Counted from the first letter of the stretch, positions 1-6,247 are shown. The stretch is DNA of 6,476 bases from Lentisphaeria bacterium (GCA_003477185.1 DMTJ01000552.1:8863-15338); one strand, 5' to 3'. Notes: generated by a model from the letters alone, not told the origin. Numbers and translations are program-made.

Positions 1-230
1 GGCTTTTGCATCTGGTCCAGAAACTGCCGGGCGTAGGAAGACAGGCTCTCTACGTACCGACGCTGCCCCTCCGCATATAAGGTATCAAACGCCAGCGAGG
101 ACTTACCCGAGCCGCTGGGCCCGGTCACCACGATCAGCTTGTTGTGCGGTAGCACTACATCGACATTCTTGAGGTTGTGCTGGCGCGCACCTTGAATGAT
201 GATGTTGCGTTCAGAGAGTGGGGATTGCAC
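1..230 (-). CDS. uvrA: UvrA, excinuclease ABC subunit A (N-terminal 76 codons, cut by window edge)
   Basis: UvrA is the ATP-dependent damage-recognition subunit of the UvrABC nucleotide excision repair complex in the cytoplasm. The visible 76 residues carry the family hallmarks: the GARQHNLKN segment (about residues 14-22), a Walker A loop GPSGSGKSS (37-45), [19 protein letters not shown] (46-64) and YARQFLDQM (66-74). The start is GTG at 230. It is the only start codon between the preceding in-frame TAG (240-242) and the conserved core, so the start is well bounded. No strong Shine-Dalgarno sequence is visible in the 9-nt gap after the upstream lipoprotein gene, which suggests translational coupling to it. 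No SOS/LexA-type box is evident next to the gene. Walker A has Pro at the second position where I would usually expect Leu or Val; this is a minor variant. The rest of the gene lies beyond position 1. Confidence 0.97.
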   Translation of the reverse strand, partial: MQSPLSERNIIIQGARQHNLKNVDVVLPHNKLIVVTGPSGSGKSSLAFDTLYAEGQRRYVESLSSYARQFLDQMQK

Positions 231-239
231 AGGCTGCCG

Positions 240-2627
240 CTACTCGCTCGGCTCTTCGAGCAGCCGCGCTGGGTCGAGCCAGTTTTGGTCGAAGTACTCG
301 TGGTTGAACGAGTCCTTAGTCTGCGGCTTCGGGTTGCCGTAGATGTCGGCCATTTCCATGTCGAAGAGATCCTCGAAGTAGCGCGCCTCCAGATGGACCT
401 TGGGCCCCAGAGTCGCACCGGTCTTGCCCATCTTCCCCATTTGCGTCTTGCCCTTTTCCACGGTGTCTCCTCGGACCACCAGCGGTCGCTCCTGCAAGTG
501 CGCGTAGAGCGTGTATATCTGCCGGCCACCGTAGCGTTTCGCGTGTTTCACCACGACCGCGTATCCGTCCTGCTTAAACTCTAGCGAGGTTGGGTCCTCG
601 ACTGTCTGCACCACCACACCGTCGCCAATCGAGAACACCGGACTACCCTCCCGGCCCTCCAAGTCCAGGCCGGCTTGGACCACCTCGCGCACTTCCGTGT
701 GTTCCCGCTTGGAGCGCTTCCCGGTCGGGCTCATATCTACCAGGGTCTGGTCCTTATAGTAGCGCCGGTGCCAGGCCCCGAACCCGTACTCACGGGACGG
801 TCTGGACGTTGGGCAGACCACCGATGACACCGTGGTCGAGATTGCGCGAGTTGTTGCGTTTGCTCCAGCTGCCGTGGCGAGCGGCACGGCCGTGATTGGT
901 TGTGCCGCAGCCGCGATAAGTGGTGCCGTCGTTGCGGAGTTCGCAACCTCGCGAGCAACTGGCGGTTCGGCCACCGCCGCAAGCTCGCTGGCAGATCCAG
1001 TCCAAGACTTGCCGCCGATCACCACGTGCTTGACGTTTACGATCCGCCAGGGCAGCTTGCTGTCCTTCACTGCTTTGATCACCAAGGTGTAGCGGTCTCC
1101 TTCTTCGGCACGGCTGCCCGCCAACTGATAGGTGATCTCGACGTGCTCGCGGCTCACAATACGAAAGGTCGGCACCCGTGAATCAAACTCCAGCCCGCTC
1201 AGTGACTTGCCTTGCTTCGGGTCCCAACGCCCGAGCCGGCGCAGAAAGGCCAGCACTTGAGCAGAGGACTCCACTTTCCGGTCAATCGGATCGAGACGAT
1301 GTGCAGAAGGCCCTAAGTCCCGCATGTACTGGAAATTCTCGTAAAGCTTGTTGAAGTACTCTTTGCGAAAGGGCTTCCAGCTCTCGCGATCGAGCGCTGT
1401 CAGAGCCGCCACATAGGGCGCGCCTGCGCTTGGGTTCACATTCTTGAGAACCCTCTCTAGGGCACTGCTTAACATCGGCACTGCCGCCTCTGCCCGCAGG
1501 TCCACTAGCGCACCCGCAATGCACAGATAGGGCTCCTCTGCCATCCGGCGGTGCGCGTCACTTTCTTGCGCTGCCAGGCCAATTACTTCTGCCAGCTTCG
1601 CCTTGAGCCCCGCGGGGTCGCCCTGGACCAGTAGCTGCGTGGCCTCACATACCGCCGCGGGATCAGCCTCGGCGTGGTGGTTCACCAGCTTCTCGATGAC
1701 ACTCAGCGGCGACCTAAATCCCGCGCGCTTCGGCCATGGGTACGCTTTCTTGGAGCCCTCGGTGATAGGCCGGGCCGCGTCCAGCGCCCGCTTAGCAGCC
1801 ACCAGCGCCTCGCCCCATTGCTGCTCCTTGGCCAAGTCCACTGCCTTGAGGAAGGAAACATTGGCAGCCATCTCAGGGGACAGCGTGGCATCTCCGCCCA
1901 GAGACGCAGCGTGCGCCAAATGTTTTTCCGCGTCCTCCCAGGTACCCGTCTTCATCGCCGAGTCGGCAGCAATCCTCGAAATTTTAGCCTGCGCCCCCAT
2001 CATCTTCTTGCGCAGGTCCAAGCTGTCGTGTGCCCACAGCTTTACGAGCTCAGCCAAGTCATAAGCCGCCTGATAGGCCTGGGCTTGAGCGGCTTCTTCT
2101 ACGCGCTTCACCAGGGTCTGGGCGAAGGCGTTGCGATTCACCCAGAACCGTAATCCCTCCCCGAGTTGGTACGGCCCCGGCGGCAAGGGACCGCGCGGCT
2201 CGATAATGATCATCTCTGGCTGGCCCCGGACAGGCCGTGTGCGCACGGGCACCAAGTTACGAATAACCGGCAGCGATGCTTGAAACTGCGGGCTGCCCGC
2301 AGGCGGTAGCCGATGCCGCTCGTGCCAGTCTGGCCACGGCATCTCATCACCCGTCTCGCTGCGCCGGTCAAGCATCAGAAAGGCAAGATTATCTGCATCT
2401 GCCGCCAGCAGCACGCTCTTGTGGTGATACAGAAACTGCACGGCAGAAGGCAGCTCACCCGGGGCATCTTGGAGGTCGATGAGTGTGTCGCCCTGAATCG
2501 CGTACAAGCCGTAATAGGTGGGCAGCTCAAAGGGAAATTCACGTGTTTCTGGTGCGTCTTGCTGGAAGTTGCCGCAGCCTGCCAACAAGGCAGTCAGCAG
2601 CGCGAGTGCAGTAAATCTGGCGATCAT
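240..2627 (-). CDS. Large lipoprotein with helical (TPR-like) middle and degenerate LytM/M23 C-terminal domain
   Basis: The product has 795 residues. The start is ATG 2627: it gives an immediate lipoprotein signal peptide (MIARFTALALLTALLAGC, lipidated Cys18, Gly at +2 so outer-membrane sorting is plausible). It also overlaps the upstream stop as ATGA. An upstream in-frame start at 2696 would bury this signal. Residues about 175-285 are helical and TPR-like. About 485-540 look like a beta-rich domain. About 548-603 form an Ala/Thr/Ser-rich linker. About 645-750 match the LytM/M23 fold: G-L-D at 653-655, GYAVVVKH (688-695), YTLYAHL (705-711), GKTGATLGPKVHLE (734-747). Active M23 enzymes have HxxxD and HxH. 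Here the first His is Gln651, Asp655 is kept, His710 is kept, and HxH reads Lys743-Val-His745. Zinc binding and peptidoglycan cleavage are therefore unlikely. By analogy with EnvC/NlpD-type LytM domains, a regulatory or binding role in the cell wall is inferred. Last envelope gene before uvrA. Confidence 0.88.
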   Translation of the reverse strand: MIARFTALALLTALLAGCGNFQQDAPETREFPFELPTYYGLYAIQGDTLIDLQDAPGELPSAVQFLYHHKSVLLAADADNLAFLMLDRRSETGDEMPWPDWHERHRLPPAGSPQFQASLPVIRNLVPVRTRPVRGQPEMIIIEPRGPLPPGPYQLGEGLRFWVNRNAFAQTLVKRVEEAAQAQAYQAAYDLAELVKLWAHDSLDLRKKMMGAQAKISRIAADSAMKTGTWEDAEKHLAHAASLGGDATLSPEMAANVSFLKAVDLAKEQQWGEALVAAKRALDAARPITEGSKKAYPWPKRAGFRSPLSVIEKLVNHHAEADPAAVCEATQLLVQGDPAGLKAKLAEVIGLAAQESDAHRRMAEEPYLCIAGALVDLRAEAAVPMLSSALERVLKNVNPSAGAPYVAALTALDRESWKPFRKEYFNKLYENFQYMRDLGPSAHRLDPIDRKVESSAQVLAFLRRLGRWDPKQGKSLSGLEFDSRVPTFRIVSREHVEITYQLAGSRAEEGDRYTLVIKAVKDSKLPWRIVNVKHVVIGGKSWTGSASELAAVAEPPVAREVANSATTAPLIAAAAQPITAVPLATAAGANATTRAISTTVSSVVCPTSRPSREYGFGAWHRRYYKDQTLVDMSPTGKRSKREHTEVREVVQAGLDLEGREGSPVFSIGDGVVVQTVEDPTSLEFKQDGYAVVVKHAKRYGGRQIYTLYAHLQERPLVVRGDTVEKGKTQMGKMGKTGATLGPKVHLEARYFEDLFDMEMADIYGNPKPQTKDSFNHEYFDQNWLDPARLLEEPSE

Positions 2628-3250
2628 CGGGCGACCAAACGAATTTGCGGTGGAGTGTGAAGAAAGGCTGGATCCTTGTTGGCATCGAAGACCCAACGGA
2701 CGGCCTTGCCACGTTTAAACGGTGCGCTCGTCGCGATCACTTCATTCGGGACCTCGATCGTGAGGTCCAAGCGCATGCCCGCGACGAGACTTTCGATGTG
2801 CTTTGCGGTCGGCTTGTGCGGCGCCATCACCGGGGCATCCGGTGTTTTTTCTGGGCCCGGCAGGTCCAGCGTGATCTCCATGCCTTCGGCCGTTGTCACC
2901 ACCTTGAAGCCACCGAGGATAGTGGTCGCCAGCGCGGCCTTGGCGTCTTTCATTTTTCCTTCCAGGCGCAGGTAGTACTTCCCATCTCGCTGAAAAACCC
3001 GGCAGGTCTCCAGCTCGATCGACGGCTCTTCGCTGCAGATGGCTCCCATCGTGCCAGGATCCAGCCACTGGGTCCAGCGCGAGTCTTGGGCGTGGGTCCG
3101 ATAGACCCCAGCCGGGATTGCCCCAGTCACCGTAAACGTCCCGGTGTTGTCCTCATGCAGGACAATTTCCTGGCGTAGATCCACACAACCGCTGCAGAAT
3201 AAGGCGGCGAGGGCGATCAAGATGTGGGCGTTCAGGGCGTGGCGATCCAT
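2624..3250 (-). CDS. Small predicted lipoprotein, unknown function (LppM/DUF3153-like features)
   Basis: The product has 208 residues. An N-terminal hydrophobic segment (about 8-19) ends in CSGC, so Cys22 is the likely lipidation site. The residue at -3 is Cys rather than the usual Leu, which makes the lipobox slightly atypical. The +2 residue is Asp24, which in enterobacteria would favour inner-membrane retention; that rule may not hold in this organism. The mature part is mostly beta-strand in character, with a short DNTGTFTVTGAIP strand pair near 34-46 and a C-terminal stretch near 158-190 (GMRLDLTIEVPNEV, then KAVRWVFDA). This pattern recalls LppM/DUF3153-type lipoproteins, but the match is by eye and weak. 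Cys72 and Cys83 could form a disulfide. The only ATG before the signal is at 3250. It overlaps the end of the nuclease-fold gene by 19 nt, and the stop overlaps the next start as ATGA. Both neighbours are also envelope proteins. Confidence 0.85.
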   Translation of the reverse strand: MDRHALNAHILIALAALFCSGCVDLRQEIVLHEDNTGTFTVTGAIPAGVYRTHAQDSRWTQWLDPGTMGAICSEEPSIELETCRVFQRDGKYYLRLEGKMKDAKAALATTILGGFKVVTTAEGMEITLDLPGPEKTPDAPVMAPHKPTAKHIESLVAGMRLDLTIEVPNEVIATSAPFKRGKAVRWVFDANKDPAFLHTPPQIRLVAR

Positions 3251-3873
3251 TGCTTCTGCATGCGTTCGACAAGTTGTATCAGCTGTGGATTTGCCCAGAG
3301 TCCTTTCCCGGCGTCCCGTGCTGTTTGCTCGGCTGTACGATAGCTGTCAAGCGTGTCCTCTGCGAGCGCGTCCGTAGGATAGAACATAACAAGCCCTTCA
3401 TACAGCAACGCCAGCCCCACTGAGCCCCCCCTGGGATCTGCCTCCGTCGGCAACAAATGCAGCCTGCCCAAGAGGCGATATCGCTTGTCAGTTTTTTGGT
3501 GGCCGGTCCGCAATCTCGCTTCGCGCCCCTTCACATGCTCGGTCAGGTAGTTCGCCGCCAACTGGCCCATCAGTGCCGCCTGTGGGTGATCCGCATCCAC
3601 GGCGAAGGATTTGACCCCCGCCAGCCGCATCGTTGTTCGCTGCTGGTAAAAGTTCTCCACTTCCAGCTCATCCCCATCCTTGACGTGTGCGATCTGCAGG
3701 ACATCAGTGTCGTAGAAGCCCGGGCCCCCGACCCAAGTCATCTCCCGCTCCTCCGGAGGCGTATTGTCTTGGAACAGCAAGATCCACAGCGTCATCCCGA
3801 TGAAGGTCAGAAAGAGGCCGCGGTCGATCCACTTGCGCACCTTCGGGTTCCGTAAGATATCGACGACCATCAT
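3232..3873 (-). CDS. Membrane-anchored staphylococcal-nuclease-fold (SNase/TNase) protein, probably non-catalytic
   Basis: The product has 213 residues. One membrane helix (about 19-34, GLFLTFIGMTLWILLF) follows a basic N-terminus, so the domain probably faces the periplasm. Residues about 60-195 follow the SNase pattern: VKDGDELEV (64-72), TMRLAGV (81-87), DKRYRLLGRL (129-138), GLALLYEGLVMF (153-164), and a closing helix YRTAEQTARDAGKGLW (178-193). Measured against S. aureus nuclease, Asp68 corresponds to the calcium ligand Asp21, Arg83 to Arg35, and Arg133 possibly to Arg87. The usual R-L-x-G-x-D-x-P-E stretch reads RLAGVKSFA, so the Asp40 and Glu43 equivalents are Lys88 and Ala91. Without the general base, nuclease activity is doubtful, and a binding or scaffold role is more likely (inference). 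Two adjacent ATG codons (3873, 3870) are possible. The first overlaps the upstream stop as ATGA and has GGAAAG a few bases upstream. Confidence 0.87.
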   Translation of the reverse strand: MMVVDILRNPKVRKWIDRGLFLTFIGMTLWILLFQDNTPPEEREMTWVGGPGFYDTDVLQIAHVKDGDELEVENFYQQRTTMRLAGVKSFAVDADHPQAALMGQLAANYLTEHVKGREARLRTGHQKTDKRYRLLGRLHLLPTEADPRGGSVGLALLYEGLVMFYPTDALAEDTLDSYRTAEQTARDAGKGLWANPQLIQLVERMQKQWIATP

Positions 3874-4247
3874 AGCGCACTTTCCAGCGTGCGCAGGATC
3901 TCGACATGCGGCGTCGACGTCGCCGCCAGCGTCACGAGTCCGGCTCCGCAGACAGCAAGGCTGGCCCAGAGCACTAGCGCCTTGCTCAGGGCCAGCCCGA
4001 TCCGCTGATCGTAGACCACCAGCAGATCCTCCAGAACCTCCACCAGCAGCCGGTCGACTCTGGCACTTTCCGCGATCTCCAGCAGCGCTTCGCTCACCGC
4101 AACACTGCGCGTCCCCGCTTCCAGCAACGCCAGATGTTCCTCATGAAACATCGGCAGCTCTGCCGCCGCTTCCGCCAAACTCCGCCCCGCTTGCAGCCCC
4201 GTCTCGAGCAGCGCGCTCAGTTGTTCGCACAGCTGTTCCAACCGCAT
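3870..4247 (-). CDS. Stand-alone single-domain GspF/PilC-like (T2SSF) protein with one membrane helix
   Basis: The product has 125 residues. The N-terminal helical part resembles one T2SSF cytoplasmic domain of type II secretion and type IV pilus platform proteins: LSALLETGL (10-18), GRSLAEAAAELPMF (21-34), LALLEAGTRS (39-48), VSEALLEIAE (50-59). A hydrophobic helix follows (about 90-109, ALVLWASLAVCGAGLVTLA), where the first membrane helix of GspF sits. Family members usually have about 400 residues, with two such domains and three membrane helices; this one has a single copy. The usual A-G-E-x-S-G signature reads AGTRSV, so the Glu and final Gly are replaced. ATG 4247 lies 5 nt after the sulfotransferase stop. 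GTG 4256, three codons upstream, would give a GTGA overlap like the other junctions and is a real alternative. No secretion ATPase, pilin or secretin gene is present in the window. A truncated relic is possible, but the intact frame and tight spacing favour a functional gene. Confidence 0.75.
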   Translation of the reverse strand: MRLEQLCEQLSALLETGLQAGRSLAEAAAELPMFHEEHLALLEAGTRSVAVSEALLEIAESARVDRLLVEVLEDLLVVYDQRIGLALSKALVLWASLAVCGAGLVTLAATSTPHVEILRTLESAL

Positions 4248-4252
4248 TGCCT

Positions 4253-5110
4253 TCACTGGCCTGCCGACTGCCAGCGTTCGGCAATATCCGGCGGGATCAG
4301 GACCCGGTACGGCTCGTTGCCATGTCGCGCCCGCAACACCGTAGTCGCCCACAGCTCCGTCCCGATGCGTCCGAGCGGATACAAGAACTTGAGACCCCGG
4401 GTCTTCAGGTAAAACCGCAGCTTCTTCTTGATCCGCTCATGCTCCACCACCCGCAGCAGATCCGGCGCCGCATTCTCGCGACCGCTGGCCGGGTCCACCT
4501 CAGCTCCCGGCGCGATCAGCGAGACCACTCGCTCCACAAACGCTGGATTGCCCTGCTCCACCAAAAACTCAAACGGAATCACATGCACACGATCCGCGCC
4601 AAACTCCGCCTGATAGCGTGCTGCGGTGTCCGCAAAACTCTCTAGCGGGTCCTCAAAAAATGCCTCGATAGGTTCAGACGTTTTTGCTCCCCGATACAAC
4701 ATTTTGTAGCGAGACTTTACCCAGCTCAGCAGCTCCCGCGTGACCATCAGGATCTCCGCCTGTGGATAAGCCTTGCGGATGTTGGCCATGATCATATCGT
4801 TTCGCAGCAAGTAGCGGCTCCGATCCAGACGGTTGTACTCGAAGAACACCCTGTTGAACTCTTCGAACAACAGTTCCACGTAGTCCTCGCAAGAGATGAT
4901 CAGGTGGTCCGCTCCGCTTGGGTTCACCACGTGTCGCGCCACAGCAGCGCGCAGTTCCTCTGCTTCCACATCCCGCCGCAGGAAGATAAACTTGTCCTCC
5001 AACGGCGCAAAGGCCAAGTTGGAAAAGTTACCAAGCTGCGGAAACACCTTTTTCTGCAGATAGGTGCTCGCGCATTTCGGGTAGCCGATGTGAATAAATA
5101 CACGTGTCAT
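4253..5110 (-). CDS. PAPS-dependent sulfotransferase family protein
   Basis: The product has 285 residues. It is predicted to transfer sulfate from 3'-phosphoadenosine 5'-phosphosulfate to an acceptor, probably a sugar given the glycosyltransferase immediately upstream; the acceptor is inferred. The 5'-phosphosulfate loop is clear at the N-terminus: HIGYPKCASTYLQ (residues 7-19, with Lys12, Ser15 and Thr16). The 3'-phosphate site is consistent with VTRELLSWVKSRY (123-135, Arg125 and Ser133). Between and after these lie the helices expected of a P-loop sulfotransferase, for example SCEDYVELLFEEF (73-85) and RVHVIPFEFLVEQ (174-186). No signal peptide is visible, so it should act in the cytoplasm. 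ATG 5110 is chosen because the fold begins directly (MTRVFIHIGYPK) and because it overlaps the glycosyltransferase stop as ATGA. A longer in-frame start at 5200 would add 30 residues with no family likeness, encoded inside the upstream gene. Confidence 0.92.
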   Translation of the reverse strand: MTRVFIHIGYPKCASTYLQKKVFPQLGNFSNLAFAPLEDKFIFLRRDVEAEELRAAVARHVVNPSGADHLIISCEDYVELLFEEFNRVFFEYNRLDRSRYLLRNDMIMANIRKAYPQAEILMVTRELLSWVKSRYKMLYRGAKTSEPIEAFFEDPLESFADTAARYQAEFGADRVHVIPFEFLVEQGNPAFVERVVSLIAPGAEVDPASGRENAAPDLLRVVEHERIKKKLRFYLKTRGLKFLYPLGRIGTELWATTVLRARHGNEPYRVLIPPDIAERWQSAGQ

Positions 5111-6132
5111 CGGTAGATCTCGTCTTGCCAGATATAGGGGTGAGTCAGCTCGCGCCCCAGAGTGACGTCGGCCATAAAAGCCGCCACGCGGGCTCCGCAA
5201 AAATGGGTGTGATAATGCCGATGCCCAGCCTCCGCTACGGCCTGCCGCCGGGCGTCATCCGCCTGAAACGCGCGGCACTGCTTCACCAGGTCGCCCTTAC
5301 CCTTGAAGAACGCCGCCTGATCGTCACTAAAAAAGCGCCGCATCTCGCCCTGATCCCAGAGAAACGTCAGCAGCCCATTTCCCATCATTTGCGAGATTCG
5401 CGCGCTCGAATACAGGGGCCAGCCCTCGAACCGATTCAGATTTAGCCCCATCTTGCTGCTGGCCATCACCGCATCATAGCCCTGGCCCCAAACCGCGGCC
5501 TTGCCATGCATCCCGAACGAGTCAAAGCGCATTTCGTTTGCGAACTCCGCATGCAGATCTCGCACCAGCGGGTAGCGGTCATCCGTCGGATTTCCCACGC
5601 CGCAGAACACCAATTCACGCTCAAATGCGGACTTCGCAAAGTTTTGCTGGTCCTCCACCGCAGGATCCGTTGGATTCGGAATAAACGCCACCACGTTCTT
5701 GCCCGTACAGAATTGCTTCAGAGCATCGCCGCCGGTGCTGACGAACAGCCCGTCGCAGCTGTGCATGCGTTCGCGAATGCGCGCCACATTTCGCTCTTCC
5801 CACAGCGGGTCCACGTTGCGATAGGCAATCTTCACCTGCGGGCAAACCTCGCGGATGCGCGCCAGAGTCTCATTGCGGATCATGTCACAATGCCCCAGAA
5901 TCACGAGATCCGGTACGAAGTTCGCACAGGTCTCGACCAGCCGTTTGTTGGCCTTAACGATTCCCAACGTACGAATCCCCAGCGGCGCTTCGTACCGCGC
6001 GATATCCCGCTCGCTGAACTCGCAGACTCGCCAATTATTACGGATCATACCGTGAAACAGCTTACGCCCGGTGGACACCTTGAGGCGTCCATAGCGGCGA
6101 ATCTGCAGATTGTCCACGTGGACAACTCTCAC
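5107..6132 (-). CDS. CgeB-like GT-B glycosyltransferase (glycosyl transferases group 1 family)
   Basis: The product has 341 residues. It is predicted to transfer a sugar from a nucleotide-sugar donor, probably onto a surface glycan or glycoprotein; donor and acceptor are unknown. The N-terminal half has Rossmann-like strands, such as PDLVILGHCDMI (74-85) and KIAYRNVDPLW (101-111). The C-terminal half opens with ELVFCGVGNPTDDRYPLVRDL (173-193). It contains the donor-site region MGLNLNRFEGWPLYSSARISQMMGNGLLTF (228-257), where Arg, Glu and the following helix match the CgeB/group-1 pattern. No signal peptide or membrane helix is seen. The start is GTG 6132, preceded by GAGGAG with an 8-nt spacer, the best ribosome binding site in the window, so this is likely the first gene of the operon. 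Its stop overlaps the sulfotransferase start. A 16-bp palindrome covers codons 3-8. Confidence 0.9.
   Translation of the reverse strand: MRVVHVDNLQIRRYGRLKVSTGRKLFHGMIRNNWRVCEFSERDIARYEAPLGIRTLGIVKANKRLVETCANFVPDLVILGHCDMIRNETLARIREVCPQVKIAYRNVDPLWEERNVARIRERMHSCDGLFVSTGGDALKQFCTGKNVVAFIPNPTDPAVEDQQNFAKSAFERELVFCGVGNPTDDRYPLVRDLHAEFANEMRFDSFGMHGKAAVWGQGYDAVMASSKMGLNLNRFEGWPLYSSARISQMMGNGLLTFLWDQGEMRRFFSDDQAAFFKGKGDLVKQCRAFQADDARRQAVAEAGHRHYHTHFCGARVAAFMADVTLGRELTHPYIWQDEIYR
6110..6125. repeat. Perfect 16-bp palindrome at the start of the operon's first gene
   Basis: TTGTCCACGTGGACAA is its own reverse complement. Its centre is CACGTG, and it covers codons 3-8 of the glycosyltransferase. In DNA it could be an operator for a dimeric regulator. 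In mRNA it could fold as a 6-bp stem with a 4-nt loop just after the start codon, within reach of the initiating ribosome. The palindrome itself is certain; a regulatory role is inference. Confidence 0.55.
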
Positions 6133-6200
6133 TCTCGGAACTCCTCAGCCTCGTAAGGCGCAGCAAGATCGGGGGGATGCGTAACGGTATGGTACAGCAT
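6129..6200 (-). CDS. Possible 23-residue leader ORF ending in a GTGA overlap with the glycosyltransferase start
   Basis: An ATG at 6200 opens 23 codons (beginning MLYHTVTHPP, ending EEFRE) and stops with TGA 6131-6129. This overlaps the GTG start of the glycosyltransferase as GTGA, the same junction type as others in this operon. It falls in the spacer after the DUF1015 gene. There is no convincing ribosome binding site before the ATG and no family likeness, and the same frame continues open upstream into the DUF1015 gene. It may therefore be chance. If translated, it would couple initiation of the operon's first gene to a short peptide. Confidence 0.2.
   Translation of the reverse strand: MLYHTVTHPPDLAAPYEAEEFRE
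6141..6146 (-). promoter_or_regulatory. Ribosome binding site of the glycosyltransferase gene
   Basis: The minus strand reads GAGGAG with an 8-nt spacer before the GTG start at 6132. It is the clearest Shine-Dalgarno match in the window and supports the GTG start. Most downstream genes have only weak sites, as expected when translation is coupled by overlapping stop and start codons. Confidence 0.8.
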
Positions 6201-6247
6201 GAGCCGCTGAGTACCAGCGACAGACCCTGCGCGCAACAAAGCTAGGC

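Noticed and set aside
2628..2696. Longer start (ATG 2696) for the pseudo-LytM lipoprotein
   Set aside because: It would place 23 polar residues before a perfect lipoprotein signal and overlap the upstream gene by 73 nt. ATG 2627 gives the signal at the N-terminus and an ATGA junction.
4257..4352. Longer start (4352) for the GspF-like protein
   Set aside because: The added residues are an off-frame reading of the sulfotransferase end. The T2SSF-like helix begins right after 4247.
3764..4645. 293-codon plus-strand open frame
   Set aside because: It is antisense to three well-supported minus-strand genes, is rich in Arg/Pro/Ser/Ala with no recognisable motif, and has no independent support. 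It is typical of a shadow frame in GC-rich DNA.
5111..5200. Longer start (5200) for the sulfotransferase
   Set aside because: The extra 30 residues are Arg/Gly-rich out-of-frame translation of the glycosyltransferase 3' end and have no family likeness. The fold begins exactly at the ATG at 5110.
5506..6156. 216-codon plus-strand open frame
   Set aside because: It lies fully antisense to the glycosyltransferase. The protein has no recognisable domain and the frame has no distinct start signal.
6205..6219. Hairpin CGCTG-AGTAC-CAGCG as a terminator after the DUF1015 gene
   Set aside because: The stem is only 5 bp and no T-run follows on the minus strand, so it does not meet the pattern of an intrinsic terminator.
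6133..6247. Sigma-70 promoter in the spacer before the glycosyltransferase
   Set aside because: The best pairs I could find (for example TTGTTG with a 17-nt spacer to TGGTAC, or a TACCAT -10) match consensus poorly. A promoter is likely here by context, but no specific boxes can be supported.
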